Part shown: in pieces, positions 1 to 10,538 of the stretch | How positions within the stretch are numbered: position 1 is the first letter of the stretch | Layout: every line of letters begins with the position of its first letter | Source: Diaporthe sp. PMI_573 | Taxonomy: Eukaryota; Ascomycota; Sordariomycetes; Diaporthales; Diaporthaceae | Length of the DNA: 64,000 nt | Direction: 5' to 3' | Assembly: GCA_021399435.1 (NCBI GenBank) | Contig: JAJTUP010000011.1 | Coordinates: 434,001-498,000 of the forward strand | The notes under the pieces: generated by a model | Seen by the model: only the letters and a program-made list of their open reading frames with translations | The model's database searches: none | What the model was told of the DNA's origin: nothing | Translations under genes and position numbers: made by a program

Positions 1-952
1 AAGGGCCCTGCGGCCTTGACGCCCAGGTGAGACCAGGAATGCCGAGCTGGCCGCGCGACGGGAAGCTTTCAGAACTTGATGCAGCGGAGAACACGCGCCC
101 CTTCGAGGTCAGGAGCAGTGCGTGCTCCCGGCCGCTGCGAACATCGATAATCCTCTCGCCCCAGCCCAAATCTTTGGGCTTGATCTCTCGATAGTCGATG
201 GCTGCTGTAGGGTTTGACCAGAATGACAGCCACGACGAGCTCTCGCCCGCCTTGCCGCCCGATAATTGGTCCGACCTGGCCACGGGGATAGAGTAGACAG
301 ACCCGCCAGAAGACAGCGCCAAAATGCGATCCCTCGAGATGGCCAGCTTAGCGATGTCCTTCCCCTTGAGGGTGACAGCTGGCCTGGGATCCTCTGCGAA
401 GTAGCCGGTTCCCCACTGTACCAGATCGCCCTTCTCGGTCACAGCAGCACCGAAATCCTGGTCGAGCTTCATGTCCCGGAGCAGCTGGCCATCAAAGTAG
501 GGTATCCGCCGGGGCGTCTTGACGACGGTCTCCTTGGACTCTGGTGCGACGACCTTGCCGACGTTGGAGCCCCACGCATAGACGCCCGGGTTCTCCCAGC
601 TCTTGCGCACCTGTATGTGCTGCGAGGAGATCAGGTCCCTGTTCTCCTCCTTGTTCCTCGGGGCCTTGCGCTTCTTCTCGAACTCGATCTCGGCCTGGGG
701 GATCCCGGCGACGGCATTGTCGCCAAAGAAGAGCGGGTAGGCCCACGTTGCGCTGGCAACTGCCAGACCGGCAACCGCGACAAGGCCGAATATCTTTATC
801 CTCCTGCTACTACGAGAGCGCGGTGGTGGAACCGGGCGGGAGCTTTTGTGGCGGACGGACGATCGTGCGGGGCCTCGCTGCAGTGAACGTGTGAGGTTGA
901 GGGCCAGCGATGGATGCTGCCGCAGGACGGCCCTTGACGTGAAATTCGACAT
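1..952 (-). CDS. FMP25: RCC1-repeat mitochondrial protein, FMP25-like (3' end outside window)
   Basis: Open without a stop on the minus strand from an ATG at 952 to the window edge (317 codons), so the C-terminus is missing. The N-terminus is rich in Arg and Ser, like a mitochondrial targeting sequence. A single hydrophobic segment follows around residues 58-75 (KIFGLVAVAGLAVASATWAY), then a soluble region. RCC1-type blade motifs are visible: VYAWGSNVGKV, VQWGTGYF and GREHALLLTSKGRVFSAAS. Known family: Fmp25 and relatives are inner-membrane RCC1-like proteins linked to respiratory-complex assembly in yeast. The role here is inferred from architecture. It is divergent from COG3 with about 510 bp between the two starts. 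Another RCC1 protein is possible, but the leader-TM-RCC1 order fits Fmp25 best. Confidence 0.75.
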   Translation of the reverse strand, partial: MSNFTSRAVLRQHPSLALNLTRSLQRGPARSSVRHKSSRPVPPPRSRSSRRIKIFGLVAVAGLAVASATWAYPLFFGDNAVAGIPQAEIEFEKKRKAPRNKEENRDLISSQHIQVRKSWENPGVYAWGSNVGKVVAPESKETVVKTPRRIPYFDGQLLRDMKLDQDFGAAVTEKGDLVQWGTGYFAEDPRPAVTLKGKDIAKLAISRDRILALSSGGSVYSIPVARSDQLSGGKAGESSSWLSFWSNPTAAIDYREIKPKDLGWGERIIDVRSGREHALLLTSKGRVFSAASSSESFPSRGQLGIPGLTWASRPQGP

Positions 953-1464
953 GTTCACAGGACCTGAAGTGGTTGGTTCTGTCGTGTGCGAGTCAATATC
1001 GATCTCAGATACCTAGGTACTCAAAAATCCCACATAACATATCGCTAGGGACCGCTTTAAGGGCTCGGGAGTGGTGAGGTCATCCGCCCGCGGGCCATCA
1101 ATCTTAGTAAAGCTCGAGCTTTGAATGGAAGAGGAGTCCCTGGGACTACAGTGCAGCTCCAGACCCATGCCCCCTGTCGCGACTGCCAGCAATCCCAACG
1201 CAGCCCCACACCAGCTTGTCCCCGCTAGGCCGGGTCCTTGCGCTAAGCCCCACGCCGATGTGCGGCTGGGCTGGGTGTGTGCAATCTGGCAGCACGTCGG
1301 CGACTGACTGGCGCGACAGGGCTGAAGCTCGGGAGCTACCAGTTGCGACCTAGAAGCACAGCAAAACACCCTGGCGCCTTCTAACCTCCCTCCCTCCCCC
1401 TTTTGTCGACTGCTAGGCCTAGCCGCAAGCCCCACGGCGCTGCTGCCGTCCTTGACCATCGAAA
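953..1464. promoter_or_regulatory. Divergent intergenic region FMP25 / COG3
   Basis: About 510 bp between two divergent start codons. It contains the palindrome TACCTAGGTA at 1010-1019 and a pyrimidine-rich tract (cctccctccctccccc) at about 1386-1401, upstream of the COG3 ATG, of the kind common before fungal starts. No separate gene is supported. Confidence 0.5.
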
Positions 1465-3824
1465 ATGTACGAGGACTCGTGGTACAACTCGATACTGGAC
1501 TTCCAACAACCACAGGCACAGCAGCACAAAAGGGTTCCGTCTCAGACCTACGCCCACCGACGCAGGAGCAGTACCCTGCTGCAGCAGCCAAATGGGACGA
1601 ACGCGCCGAACGGGGGCGTAGAAGACCTCGATGAGCTATTGGAAGAGGAGGACGAAGAATCCCCTCCCGAGCCAGACCTGACACGGCGGGCCCAGTCCTT
1701 CTCCGACTTCCACGCCATCGTGCGCGCTGGGCTGCAAGAAGATGTTCCCCAGAAAAAGAGGAGGAGAAGGACAAGAAGAAAAGAGGACAAGAATTTGGAT
1801 GCGTTGGCGTTGCCTGGGATCGAAAAAGTCATAGACGAGGACGACGATATCCTTCTGGACGCGTACCAAAACGAGCTGCTGGATGCCGGTCAGCAGGAGT
1901 ACACGCTGTACGGAGAGCAGTTATCAATGACGGAGAGGCACCTCGACACATTGATACAAGACACGAACAGCGCCCTGGAACTGCTGGCCTCCCTGTCGGA
2001 ATCTTTCCGAGGCGTGGAGGAGCAGACAACGTCCTTCCAGGCTCAATGCGAGGACCTGCTGTCTGAGCAGCGGCGTTTGCAGAAGCTGGCCGACGAGGTT
2101 GGGACCGACCTACATTACTATGCCTACATAGACAATGTCAGCCGACGGCTGAACGGGCCTGGGGCAGGACGCCTGGTGGAGGACGAGTCGTTTGGGGAGG
2201 TGCTGGAGAATCTAGACGCCTGCATCGCCTTCATGGAAAAGCACCCTTCATACCGGGATTCCGAGTCATACCTGGCGCGATACCAGTCTCTATTGACCAA
2301 GGCTCTGCATTTGCTAGAAGTCGGCCTCGAAGCCCGGCTGGAGAGGGTCTCCTCTGACATATCAAGGCAGATTGCCGCGACACAGTCCGAATCAGCAAGG
2401 CACGCCCTCGCCTACGGTCGCTTCGAAGAGATGATGCTCGAGGACACGTATTTCCTGATTCCCAACGTACAGAAGGTCGTGCATCAGGCATACGACCCGG
2501 CTGGGAACGCCCTCTCTGGCACCAACTCCGAGATCTATTCCAACACCGCGAACAACATCTTCCAGGCGTACATCGCGGCCCGCGACCGTGACCTCAGGCC
2601 TATCATCCAGCATGACCTGGACACTTTCAAGAAGGAATCCAAGGAAGCCTCGGTCGAGACCGCATCGAGGAACTTCGTCAAGCAAAGCTTCGAGAGGTCT
2701 TACAACGAAGCAATGCTCTTCGCAAAGATCTTTGCTGTCGAGCCTCATTATAGCACCGACCCCACGTCTGCCTTCGTGACGCTCAAGTCGCACCAGAGGG
2801 TCATGGTGAATGCGACCAATGTTGTTCCCATCGCCAACAGTCTGCAGTCGGCACTACATTCGGCGGAACTGCAGACCATCTGTAACATACTCGGGTGGAT
2901 CACCAACGAGTATCTTGTCTCGGACTACGAAGAGGAGGAATCTGCCTTTTCAAGACACTGCCAGGAACTGGCGGCACGCTTACTGGCGGAGCATCTGTGG
3001 CTGTTCACAGATGCTGCCTTCGAGGCGGAAATCGGCAAGTCCATATCAAAGGTTACTGTACTGCCCGATGCGCTGAAAATCGGCCCGGTGGTTGACGGAG
3101 TCGCCTCGTCGAATGCTTATCCCCCGGTAAAGCGAGCCTTAGAACTGTTGGTCATGTTCGATCAGTCCATGCCAAAGGAGCGATGCGTAAGTTTCTGCCC
3201 TCCCTGGAGACCAGCGTTCAAGCTTTGACAGCATAGCAGCAACGCAATAGCCCGGTCGTCTTCAAGATCGTGAAGGAGACGATCCAGGTCCTGCAACGTG
3301 CTGAGGCTCGCATAAAGACCACCAAGAGCGGCACAGACCCGGACCTCTTCATGATCAAGAACCTACTGATACTCAAGAACGAGCTCGTCTCGCTCGAGAT
3401 AGGCGACGTGCGCAACCAGGACCCGGGGATGCAGTACTTCTCCCAGATATGGAACAACATCACGCCACAGAACCTCGTCGGCTACGTCAGCAGCTTCATC
3501 CCGGGCGCGGCGTCGTTCCTGTCGTCCCGGCTGGGCGGCGGCGCGGCCGCCGCCATCGCGCAGGCATCGTCGCCAACCCCGGCGGACAGCGGGGACGCGA
3601 GCGAGCAGCTAGACGAACTGCTCCGGCGGGCCATCGGCGCCTTCACCCACCGCTGGGCGGTGCTGCTCGACGACTCGCGCGCCAAGAAGACGGGCGGGAA
3701 GAACATGGCCAAGGTGGAGAGGGACCTCGGGGAGATGCTGCAGACGGCGTTTAGCAACCAGCCCGAGGTGGTCGGGAAGCTGAACGAGGCTATCCAGCTG
3801 CATGTGCAGTCGTTCAAGAAGTAG
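1465..3824 (+). CDS. COG3: Conserved oligomeric Golgi complex subunit 3 (Sec34 family)
   Basis: Two exons, 1465-3186 and 3240-3824, with a 53-nt phase-0 intron (GTAAGT...CATAGCAG), encode about 768 residues. COG3 belongs to lobe A of the COG tether that directs retrograde vesicles within the Golgi. The N-terminal 110 residues are acidic and low in complexity. The Sec34 helical region follows at about residues 140-290 (YGEQLSMTERHLDTLIQDTN, DLHYYAYIDNVSRRLNGPG, CIAFMEKHPSYRDSESYLAR). The downstream rod contains NSPVVFKIVKETIQVLQRAE directly after the intron, which is what fixes the splice. The C-terminal part holds a poorly conserved Gly/Ala-rich insertion. The gene looks intact and is of normal family length. 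Confidence 0.93.
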
Positions 3825-4488
3825 GGAAACACATCAAGGCGCTGAGAAGGTCAATATAGGTAGCATATGACGGGGAGGACGGAATTTGAAAATTGCGTTG
3901 GGAGAATCCCGCAGGGCCTATCTACTGCTCCATCCGTTGCGACAGATGTTCACTGCACGCTATGTGTGGCATTCCTGAGTCAGATAATGCTCACATATAG
4001 TGCGTGGAACTGTCATTCAGGCGCATACGGCTATAGACACAGGAAAATATGGGATCCCGTCTGCTCTCCTATAGTCAAGCCTGTAATTGCTGGACTGGTT
4101 ATCGTGGCCGTATTGGTCACCTTCCCGATGGCTGCCAAGGACGGCCGGCTATGCCAAGCCCGGCCTCCGGGCCTGCCCATCGTTTCCCTATAGTAAACTG
4201 GAACGCTCGTCTAGTCTGTTCAGGGCCACACCCATCTGGCTGAGTTGAACTCGCCACTGCTATGGAGATGCCCTCTCTTTTACGGCGGTCTCACCTTGTG
4301 GTCTCGCGCTGCCTCCAGGTATCACGTTCTTCGCGCGCTGGCCGCCTCCGACAGTGGGGCAAATGTGGCACCAACAACTCCAAGAACCTTTTTGATGTTC
4401 AAGCATATCACACATTTCTTGTCAGCCCTACCCAGAAGAATCATTCATAGTCACAATAGAACCTGGGTCAAACAGTCAACCGCCCGAA
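3825..4488. other. Intergenic start of the accessory island
   Basis: Beyond the decayed 5S copy (listed separately) no gene is recognisable between COG3 and the APH-type relic. Short open frames here do not look coding. Confidence 0.4.
4023..4098 (+). pseudogene. Truncated 5S rRNA pseudogene
   Basis: The first ~76 nt match the 5S gene at 5816-5934 of this window almost base for base, then similarity ends, so the internal promoter and 3' half are lost. Five of the visible differences are C in the intact copy and T here (ggccat/ggctat, tacggg/tatggg, gtccgc/gtctgc, ctcccat/ctcctat, aatcgc/aattgc), some at CpG and some at CpA. This fits mutational decay of a dispersed duplicate. The exact 3' limit is uncertain. 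Confidence 0.8.
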
Positions 4489-5557
4489 ATGGGGGAAGAC
4501 GGGCCAGCTCCCCAAGTCGACCTCGAGCTGCCTCCCCACTCATACGTGACCCAGTTGCTCGACGCAGACTTTTCGCGAGACTTCTTTCTTCAGCGACAAA
4601 GGGGCGAAGCTCCCTTCACCGCTCGAGGTCTACGCGAGACAGGGGCAATACTCCGGACAACGCATCGCGATATTTAAGGAGCTGAACCTTGCGGTCAAGC
4701 TCGGCAGCCCCTGAGATGGACATTTGGAGGAGGCTCTCACCATGCAGGCGCTGCGCAAGGCCTTCCCTGGCGGCGAGGTCCCGTCCCAGAGAGCTTCGGG
4801 TGCAGATCCCACAATGGCACGCATTTTGTCTACATGAGCCTCGTGCCAGGCGTCTCGTTGTCTAAAGTGTGGGATGAACTCAAGGCAGAGGATAAGGAGT
4901 CGATCAGTGACCAGTTGGGTCGTGTTAAATTACACCTGCTGAGTCCCGGACAGGGCCCCGGACAGGCTACATCAGGGGGTTTTGTAGGTAATTAAGTGCC
5001 CAAGCCCAATTACACCCGAGAACAATAGATCTCAGACATGGATGGCTAGCCTGACTAAAAGTTTATCATCTCAATGGGACAGAATCCATCACCAGAGGGC
5101 CACTCCATGATCGCTTCTTCCGTGACCACCCAGGCCTGACTGGGAAGTCGGGCCCTTTCGATAGTGTCAAGTCCTTCGACGACTATTTCCAATTCGCCAT
5201 GCCCCCCCCCCCCTCGTTCCTATGGCCGATCGGCAGCTCGAGGATCCCTGCCGGCATCTGCAAAGTGACGACGGCGCGATTCGCTTTTGCCACGGCGATC
5301 TGCACTCCGGCAATGTCATGATATCGGACGAGCCGTCGCAGCCTCGGACGGTGACGGGTGTCATAGACTGGGAAGAGGCTGGGTGGTATCCGGAGGATTG
5401 GGAGTACTGCAAGATGCGCTTGGTTATTTGTGAGGAGAGCAAGTTTTATGAGGACGTTGTAGGCTTTGGTGGCCTTGTGGACAGGATCCTGCCGACGAGA
5501 CACGAGGACGAGTTGGAGGCCGTTGCGCACTATTGGCACTGGCGAGGTTATCCATGA
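4489..5557 (+). pseudogene. APH/choline-kinase-fold phosphotransferase relic
   Basis: A fungal member of the APH family (small-molecule kinases of protein-kinase-like fold), now broken. Pieces appear in the right order but in different frames: a start-like segment at 4489 (MGEDGPAPQVDLELP), the lysine-strand region near 4640 (RIAIFKELNLAVKLG), a hinge-type segment at about 4813-4910 (NGTHFVYMSLVPGVSLSKVW), a DxF-type segment near 5085-5190 (GPLHDRFFRDHPG), and the catalytic loop at about 5294 (FCHGDLHSGNVM) with the metal-binding stretch VIDWEEAGWYPEDWEY. Shifts occur near 4680, near 4790 and around a run of cytosines at about 5203. Too many breaks are present to be explained by introns. The family is broad, so no substrate can be assigned. 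Confidence 0.8.
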
Positions 5558-5815
5558 GACTGAAGCGTTGTTTCCTTGCCTATAGATTAACAATGGACAA
5601 GTATCAGACTTGGGTGACAATATCCAAGTCTATGTACTGAGCTTGGGCTGGTTTTATTACATCAACAGCGCTTGATTTGACCCATTCACTGCACTTGGCA
5701 ATAATTCGAGGTTTGGGAGACTTCGATATGCGGTCAGTGGTAGTAGCATACCTAGGTAGGGCACCCTTGAGTTGAGAAAACTTCATACATAAATCAACTT
5801 TGACTATTCTTGAGC

Positions 5816-5934
5816 ACATACGGCCATAGATACAGGAAAATACGGGATCCCGTCCGCTCTCCCATAGTCAAGCCTGTAATCGCTGGATTAGTAGTTGGGT
5901 CGGTGACGACCAGCGAATACCCGGTGCTGTATGT
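5816..5934 (+). rRNA. 5S ribosomal RNA
   Basis: 119 nt, the standard 5S length. The ends pair (acatac at 5816-5821 with gtatgt at 5929-5934). The order of segments matches ascomycete 5S: GGGATCCCGTCCGCTCTCCC, TCAAGCC, then GTAGTTGGGT and GGTGACGACCAGCGAATAC. A run of six T follows directly, as expected for RNA polymerase III. An isolated 5S gene among protein genes is normal for many filamentous ascomycetes. It lies 230 bp upstream of the transposon and 1.8 kb downstream of a decayed copy. Confidence 0.95.
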
Positions 5935-5939
5935 TTTTT
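5934..5939 (+). terminator. Pol III T-run terminator of the 5S gene
   Basis: Six consecutive T begin at the last base of the 5S gene; a second T-rich run follows at about 5942-5947. T-runs of four or more on the coding strand terminate RNA polymerase III. Confidence 0.75.
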
Positions 5940-6163
5940 GGTTTTTTCTTAATCGCCATTTTTGCCGCCTGCCCATATCTGTGGCAGAGACCTTTCACAT
6001 AAGGGTTAGACCAAACATGAATGCTGTTTGTAGGAGATAGGAACTCGAAGACACTCTATCTATATATCCACATCTGAATAGGGACCAAAAGTCCCTGGTC
6101 ACCACAAAGGTTTCTACGATCGATCCTATCACTATCTATGATCGAAATTTCATATTTCCACTA

Positions 6164-6335
6164 ACGTGGTTGGACAGTGAGTGGCGGATGACAGTAAGTG
6201 GCGGATTTTTCATACAACTACCAACTTTAGCCAACCCCAGCACCCACCCAGGGCAGAGAAATGAATACAAATTGGCACCAATTGGTGCCAACTGTTCCCA
6301 ATTACCTATTTTTAATTGATTTAGTTAATTTAGAG
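6164..6335 (+). repeat. Left terminal inverted repeat of the transposon
   Basis: 172 bp, the inverse of 8318-8489 with eight mismatches. An internal direct repeat of GTGAGTGGCGGAT occurs twice near the outer end (second unit as GTAAGTGGCGGAT), a likely transposase-binding duplication. A palindromic GGCACCAATTGGTGCC lies near 6284. Confidence 0.92.
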
Positions 6336-6484
6336 TTGTGATAGGGTTACAGTACTAGTCTGAAAGTTTAAAGTTTTGGTGGGTGGGTTTGTTTTTGGTG
6401 CAGATCGCGTCCCCGTTTTTCACGTTAGTCTCGCATCATTCTACCTACTTAAATATTCAACACGTCAGAAATCAACAACTATAA

Positions 6485-8149
6485 ATGTATCCTTTATCTA
6501 AAGAAGGGAAAATCCTTCTTGCTATTTAGGCTATTCAGAACTCTAAGAAAAATCGCGTTAAACTACTACCTATAACTCAAGCTACTAAGATCTTTAATAT
6601 TCCCGAAACAACACTACGCCGTAGGATAAACAAACAACGCTCTCGTGTAGAATCATGCATCAATACCCATAAACTCGATCTAGTTGAAGAGCAAACGCTT
6701 ATCTAATATATTATTGAGTAAGATGAACGAGGATTTCTAATATGGCTTTCTGGTGTGGAAGATATAGCTAACCTCCTGCTAGCATCACGTAACAGCAAGC
6801 CGGTTAGCACCAAATAGGCACGACGCTTTGTAGATATACAACTAAGCCTGAAAACAAGGTTTAATCAGCCTTATGATTACTAGAGGGCCCTCTACGAAGA
6901 TCTAGAGGTCATTAGGAACTAGTTCCACCTACTCTACAACATGATGGCTAAGTATGGTATTATAGACGACAACCTATATAACTTTGACAAGACCAGCTTT
7001 ATAATAGACATAATAACCACGTTAATAGTTATTATACGTTCTGATCGACATGGAAAGGCTAAATCTATATAGCCTGGAAACCAGGAATGGGCAACAGTCA
7101 TTAAATACATTAATACAAAGGGCTAGTGTATTCCACCGTTTATCATCATACAAGGCGCCTACCACCTTGCTAACTGGACAACAGAGTTAGGCTTCCCACC
7201 AACCTGGATAATCAAGCCTACTCCAAATAGGTGGACAGATAACGAGACTAGTCTTGAATGGATTCAGCACTTCGACAAGTATACAAAGCAACGGACAAAG
7301 GGTATATACCGGATACTCATCCTCGATAGCCATGAGAGCCATATATCAGCAGAGTTTAAGCAGTACTACAAAGAGCACAGCATTATCCCTATCAGCATAC
7401 CACCACATTCTTCTCATCTACTCCAGCCATTAGACATTGGATTATTCTTGCTATTAAAGCATACATATAGTGATGAGATTAATCTCTTCATCCAGGCCTC
7501 CATCAACCACATCACTAAGTCTGAGTTCTTTCTTAGGTTCAAAGCAGCCCACAATAAGATCTTTACGGAGGAAAACATGAAATCTAGGTTCAGAGGAGCT
7601 GGGATTTCTCCATAGGACCCAGACTCCGTTATCTCTAAGCTAGATATCCGCCTACAAACTCCAGTACAGTCCCTTCCCGTGTCGCCATCCAAATGGGAAT
7701 CACAAACACCCTCTAATACCCACCAGACTATCCAGCAATCAAGTTTTATTAAGGGCAAGATCTCCAACCATCAGGGCAGCTCCCCTACACTAATTATAGA
7801 GGCTATCAACAGGATGGCAAAGGGAGCACAAGCAATGGCACACTCAATTACACTTATAAGCCAGCAGATCCAGACACTTCAAGAGGCTAACATAGCACTC
7901 GCCAAACACCAGAGGGCTAAAAGAAGTCAGGTCCAGCTTAGAGGAGCACTTAGTATTGAGGACTCTCAGGCAATAATTAAAGAAAAACAAAAGGGGAAGC
8001 AGCCAGCTGGTGAAATGGCTGAGGGTACCAAGGAGGCAGTCCACAGCAGACCAAGCAAACAACAATATAGCAACTATAGCAATACTAGGCATTATATAAC
8101 AACTTGTAAGAAAGATATAGAAAGGTCTAGTCATTTAGATTCCAAATAA
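6485..8149 (+). pseudogene. Pogo/Fot1-family DDE transposase, nine in-frame stops
   Basis: One continuous frame of 554 codons with no frameshift but internal stops at 6527, 6704, 6719, 6815, 6881, 6920, 7070, 7124 and 7613 (seven TAG, two TAA, no TGA). The N-terminal part has a helix-turn-helix region of the CENP-B/pogo kind (NIPETTLRRRINKQRS). The DDE core is visible: first Asp in YNFDKTSFIID, second in ILILDSHESHIS, third in the block PPHSSHLLQPLDIGLF. The C-terminal tail is charged and may be coiled. Each stop can be explained by C-to-T change of a Gln codon. The pattern points to RIP rather than random decay. Confidence 0.92.
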
Positions 8150-8317
8150 ATAATAGCTCTTTTTTAAGCAGTCCACAGCAGACCGCCCAAATAGTCGGTT
8201 TAGGTGGTGTAGATTAAGGTTAATTCTGCATGGTTGAAATGCTCCATTTTGGTAGGGAAGCCGATTTTCCCACCAAAAGTCGTCCACTTCAGACTAGCAC
8301 TGCAGCCACGCCAACCA

Positions 8318-8489
8318 CTCCAAATTGACCAAATCAATTGAAAATAGGCAATTGGGAACAGTTGGCACCAATTGGTACCAATTTGTATTCATTTCTCTGC
8401 CCTGGGTGGGTGCTGGGGTTGGCTAAAGTTGGCAGTTGTATGAAAAATCCGCCACTCACTGTCATCCGCCACTCACTGTCCAACCACGT
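8318..8489 (-). repeat. Right terminal inverted repeat of the transposon
   Basis: Inverse copy of 6164-6335. It keeps G or C at seven of the eight mismatched positions, so it is closer to the unmutated ancestor than the left repeat. Confidence 0.92.
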
Positions 8490-9060
8490 TACTAAATTGG
8501 AGCCTTTTCCTACCCTATATTCTATTTTGATAGAGCCCTTGATCATCAAACATTATGCTGTCTCCGCTGTCTCGTCCGGTCTACGCCGAACACCTGAATA
8601 CCCGGAATGCCGGGTGGGATGATACAAGGGCTCCATTTACCAGCAAGTTTATGAATTTCAATTATAGACAACTCTAGGGTCGATCTCGTGGTCAGTCGTG
8701 GTGGGCTTTGTCCTTTAACCCACATGCAGGTGTCTCAGCCGCCGGCCTGCAGTAGTCACTTTATGCTGGCTGGCGTCGGCTGCTAGCCTCCAACATTCAG
8801 CCAAGCGGCCGCGCGCCGATCTTTGCCGGGCGCCCTGCCAGCCAGCTACCTTAGCACATAACTGTAGCCCGCGCAATTGCCGCTATAAAGCCGACTGCCT
8901 GCCAGCCCCTGCGTTCTAGCTACTGGATATCCATCTCTCCATTCCTATCCCTCAGACCCCTGATTACTGAGATCTTTGAGATAGTAAACAGAACACGCGC
9001 TGCCGAATCGCTATACCCTCGCTTCACAAAATATTACACGCACACACAAAAGCAGGAACC
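8490..9060. promoter_or_regulatory. Upstream region of URC4
   Basis: Between the transposon and the URC4 start. CA-rich sequence (acacgcacacacaaaagcaggaaccatg) immediately precedes the ATG. No gene or RNA is recognised here. Confidence 0.4.
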
Positions 9061-10538
9061 ATGGATCCTCATGTCAAGTACTTGTTATCGCTCCGAGCCG
9101 TTCGTGAAAGGGCTCAAGTTGTTTGGCAGGCAGCAGAAGCCGGAGAGCTGTCCCATTTCGACCTCCACAAAGACAAACTGAGTGATGTCGCCGACTTCGT
9201 CATCTCTGTCATTCAGGTTCTTACCCATTGCTCTAAGACCCAGCACAGAATGACGAATTAACCTTTGACAGCGTGACTTTGGACCGGACAAATATGACAC
9301 CATCCCGCCCCATGGTCGTTGGCAACATTTCGACGTCGGGAATGTGCCGCGTGTCCAGAACATGATTGACTCTTGGAAGACTGCCGGGACTGATGATTTG
9401 GAACTCACGCGCCGCCTTATCGACCTGTTCTTCGTCTCTGTGCTTCTAGATGCCGGTGCTGGTGATCACTGGCGCTTCATTGAGCCGGATACCGATCGAC
9501 AGTATGAGAGGAGTGAGGGCATTGCTGTTGCCAGTCTCTATATGTTCAACTCATTTGCTTTCACAGACTTGACGTCCGAGAAGAACCCCTCAGTCAATGG
9601 TATGTGTTTTATTACATATAAACCTGTCACGGGATTGATTCATGCTAAAGCATCGCCATCATGATACAGGCAAAGGATTGAAGACCATGACGGATGAAAA
9701 GCTTGCAACGGGCTTCCAAGTCTCCGATAACAACCCCATCTTGGGAATAGATTCTCGCGCAGCTCTTCTCAGGAGCCTTGGAGGGTCCTTGCTGCAGAAC
9801 CCTGACGTGTTTGGCGAGCAAGGCCGCCCGGGGAACCTCGTGGGTAAGATCACATCGCTAATCGCCCAGTGCATGATATGTGTTCTAACCTGTCTCTCAG
9901 ATTACATGATAAAAACGGCCGAGAACTCATCGGAGCTCGACGTCCTCAAGTTCTGGGACGTCCTACAGGCTCTTCTGATTCCGTGCTGGCCCAAAGACCG
10001 CACGACGGTCAACGGATTCCCGATAGGCGATGCCTGGCCCTTAAGCACACTGAAGAAACACACCGAGTCTTCCAAGGCCAACGACGTCACCGCCGGTATC
10101 CAGCCGTTTCACAAACTAACGCAGTGGCTCACCTACTCGTTGATGGTTCCGTTTCAGAGGATCTTGGGTATGAAATGGAAGAACACAGACTCCCTGACAG
10201 CTTTGCCAGAATATCGCAACGGTGGTCTCTTTGTCGATCTGGGGGCTATCACGCTGAAGAAGGAGGTATATGAGCGAGGGATCAAGGCGTCTGGCCAAAA
10301 CTTGCCTCTGTTTGACGCGGGCGACGATGTTATCGTGGAGTGGCGTGCTCTGACATTGAATCTGCTGGACCGAGTGTACGAAAGCATCGTAACACGGATG
10401 GGTCAAGGAGTCCATCTTACCATGGCTCAAGTTCTGGAGGCTGGGACCTGGAAATCTGGCAGGGAAGTCGCGGCCCAGCGCCGGCCAGAGACCAAGTCAA
10501 GTCCAATCCTCATTCGAAGTGACGGCACCGTGTTTTGA
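9061..10538 (+). CDS. URC4: Uracil catabolism protein 4 (DUF1688 family)
   Basis: Four exons, 9061-9216, 9272-9599, 9670-9843 and 9901-10538, encode about 431 residues. Introns are 55, 70 and 57 nt. The family is the DUF1688/Urc4 group, needed for the URC route that breaks down uracil as a nitrogen source in fungi and some bacteria; its exact reaction is not settled. Conserved blocks in order: YLLSLRAVRERAQVV at the start, PPHGRWQHFDVG, RRLIDLFFVSVLLDAGAG, EGIAVASLYMFNS, LATGFQVSDNNPILG, FWDVLQALLIPCWP, GDAWPLSTLKKH, IQPFHKLTQWLTYSLMVPF and LPEYRNGGLFVDLGAI. All exon joins preserve these blocks. The gene appears intact though it sits next to a dead transposon and several pseudogenes. No other URC gene is in the window. 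Confidence 0.92.

Larger units (their letters stand above)
6164..8489 (+). mobile_element. Pogo/Fot1-type DNA transposon, RIP-mutated
   Basis: A 2,326-bp element bounded by 172-bp inverted repeats beginning ACGTGGTTGGACAGTGAGTG. It is flanked on both sides by TA (6162-6163 and 8490-8491), the target duplication expected of Tc1/mariner/pogo elements. Inside is one transposase frame on the plus strand, now carrying nine nonsense codons. The element is AT-rich relative to its surroundings. The copy cannot make transposase itself. With long repeats still largely matched it could only move if an intact relative supplied enzyme (inference). Confidence 0.93.

Noticed and set aside
6485..8149. Possibility that TAG/TAA are read as Gln (recoding) in the transposase
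   Set aside because: All neighbouring genes end at ordinary TAG, TAA or TGA codons, and the repeat ends show the same CpA-to-TpA changes, so mutation is the simpler reading.
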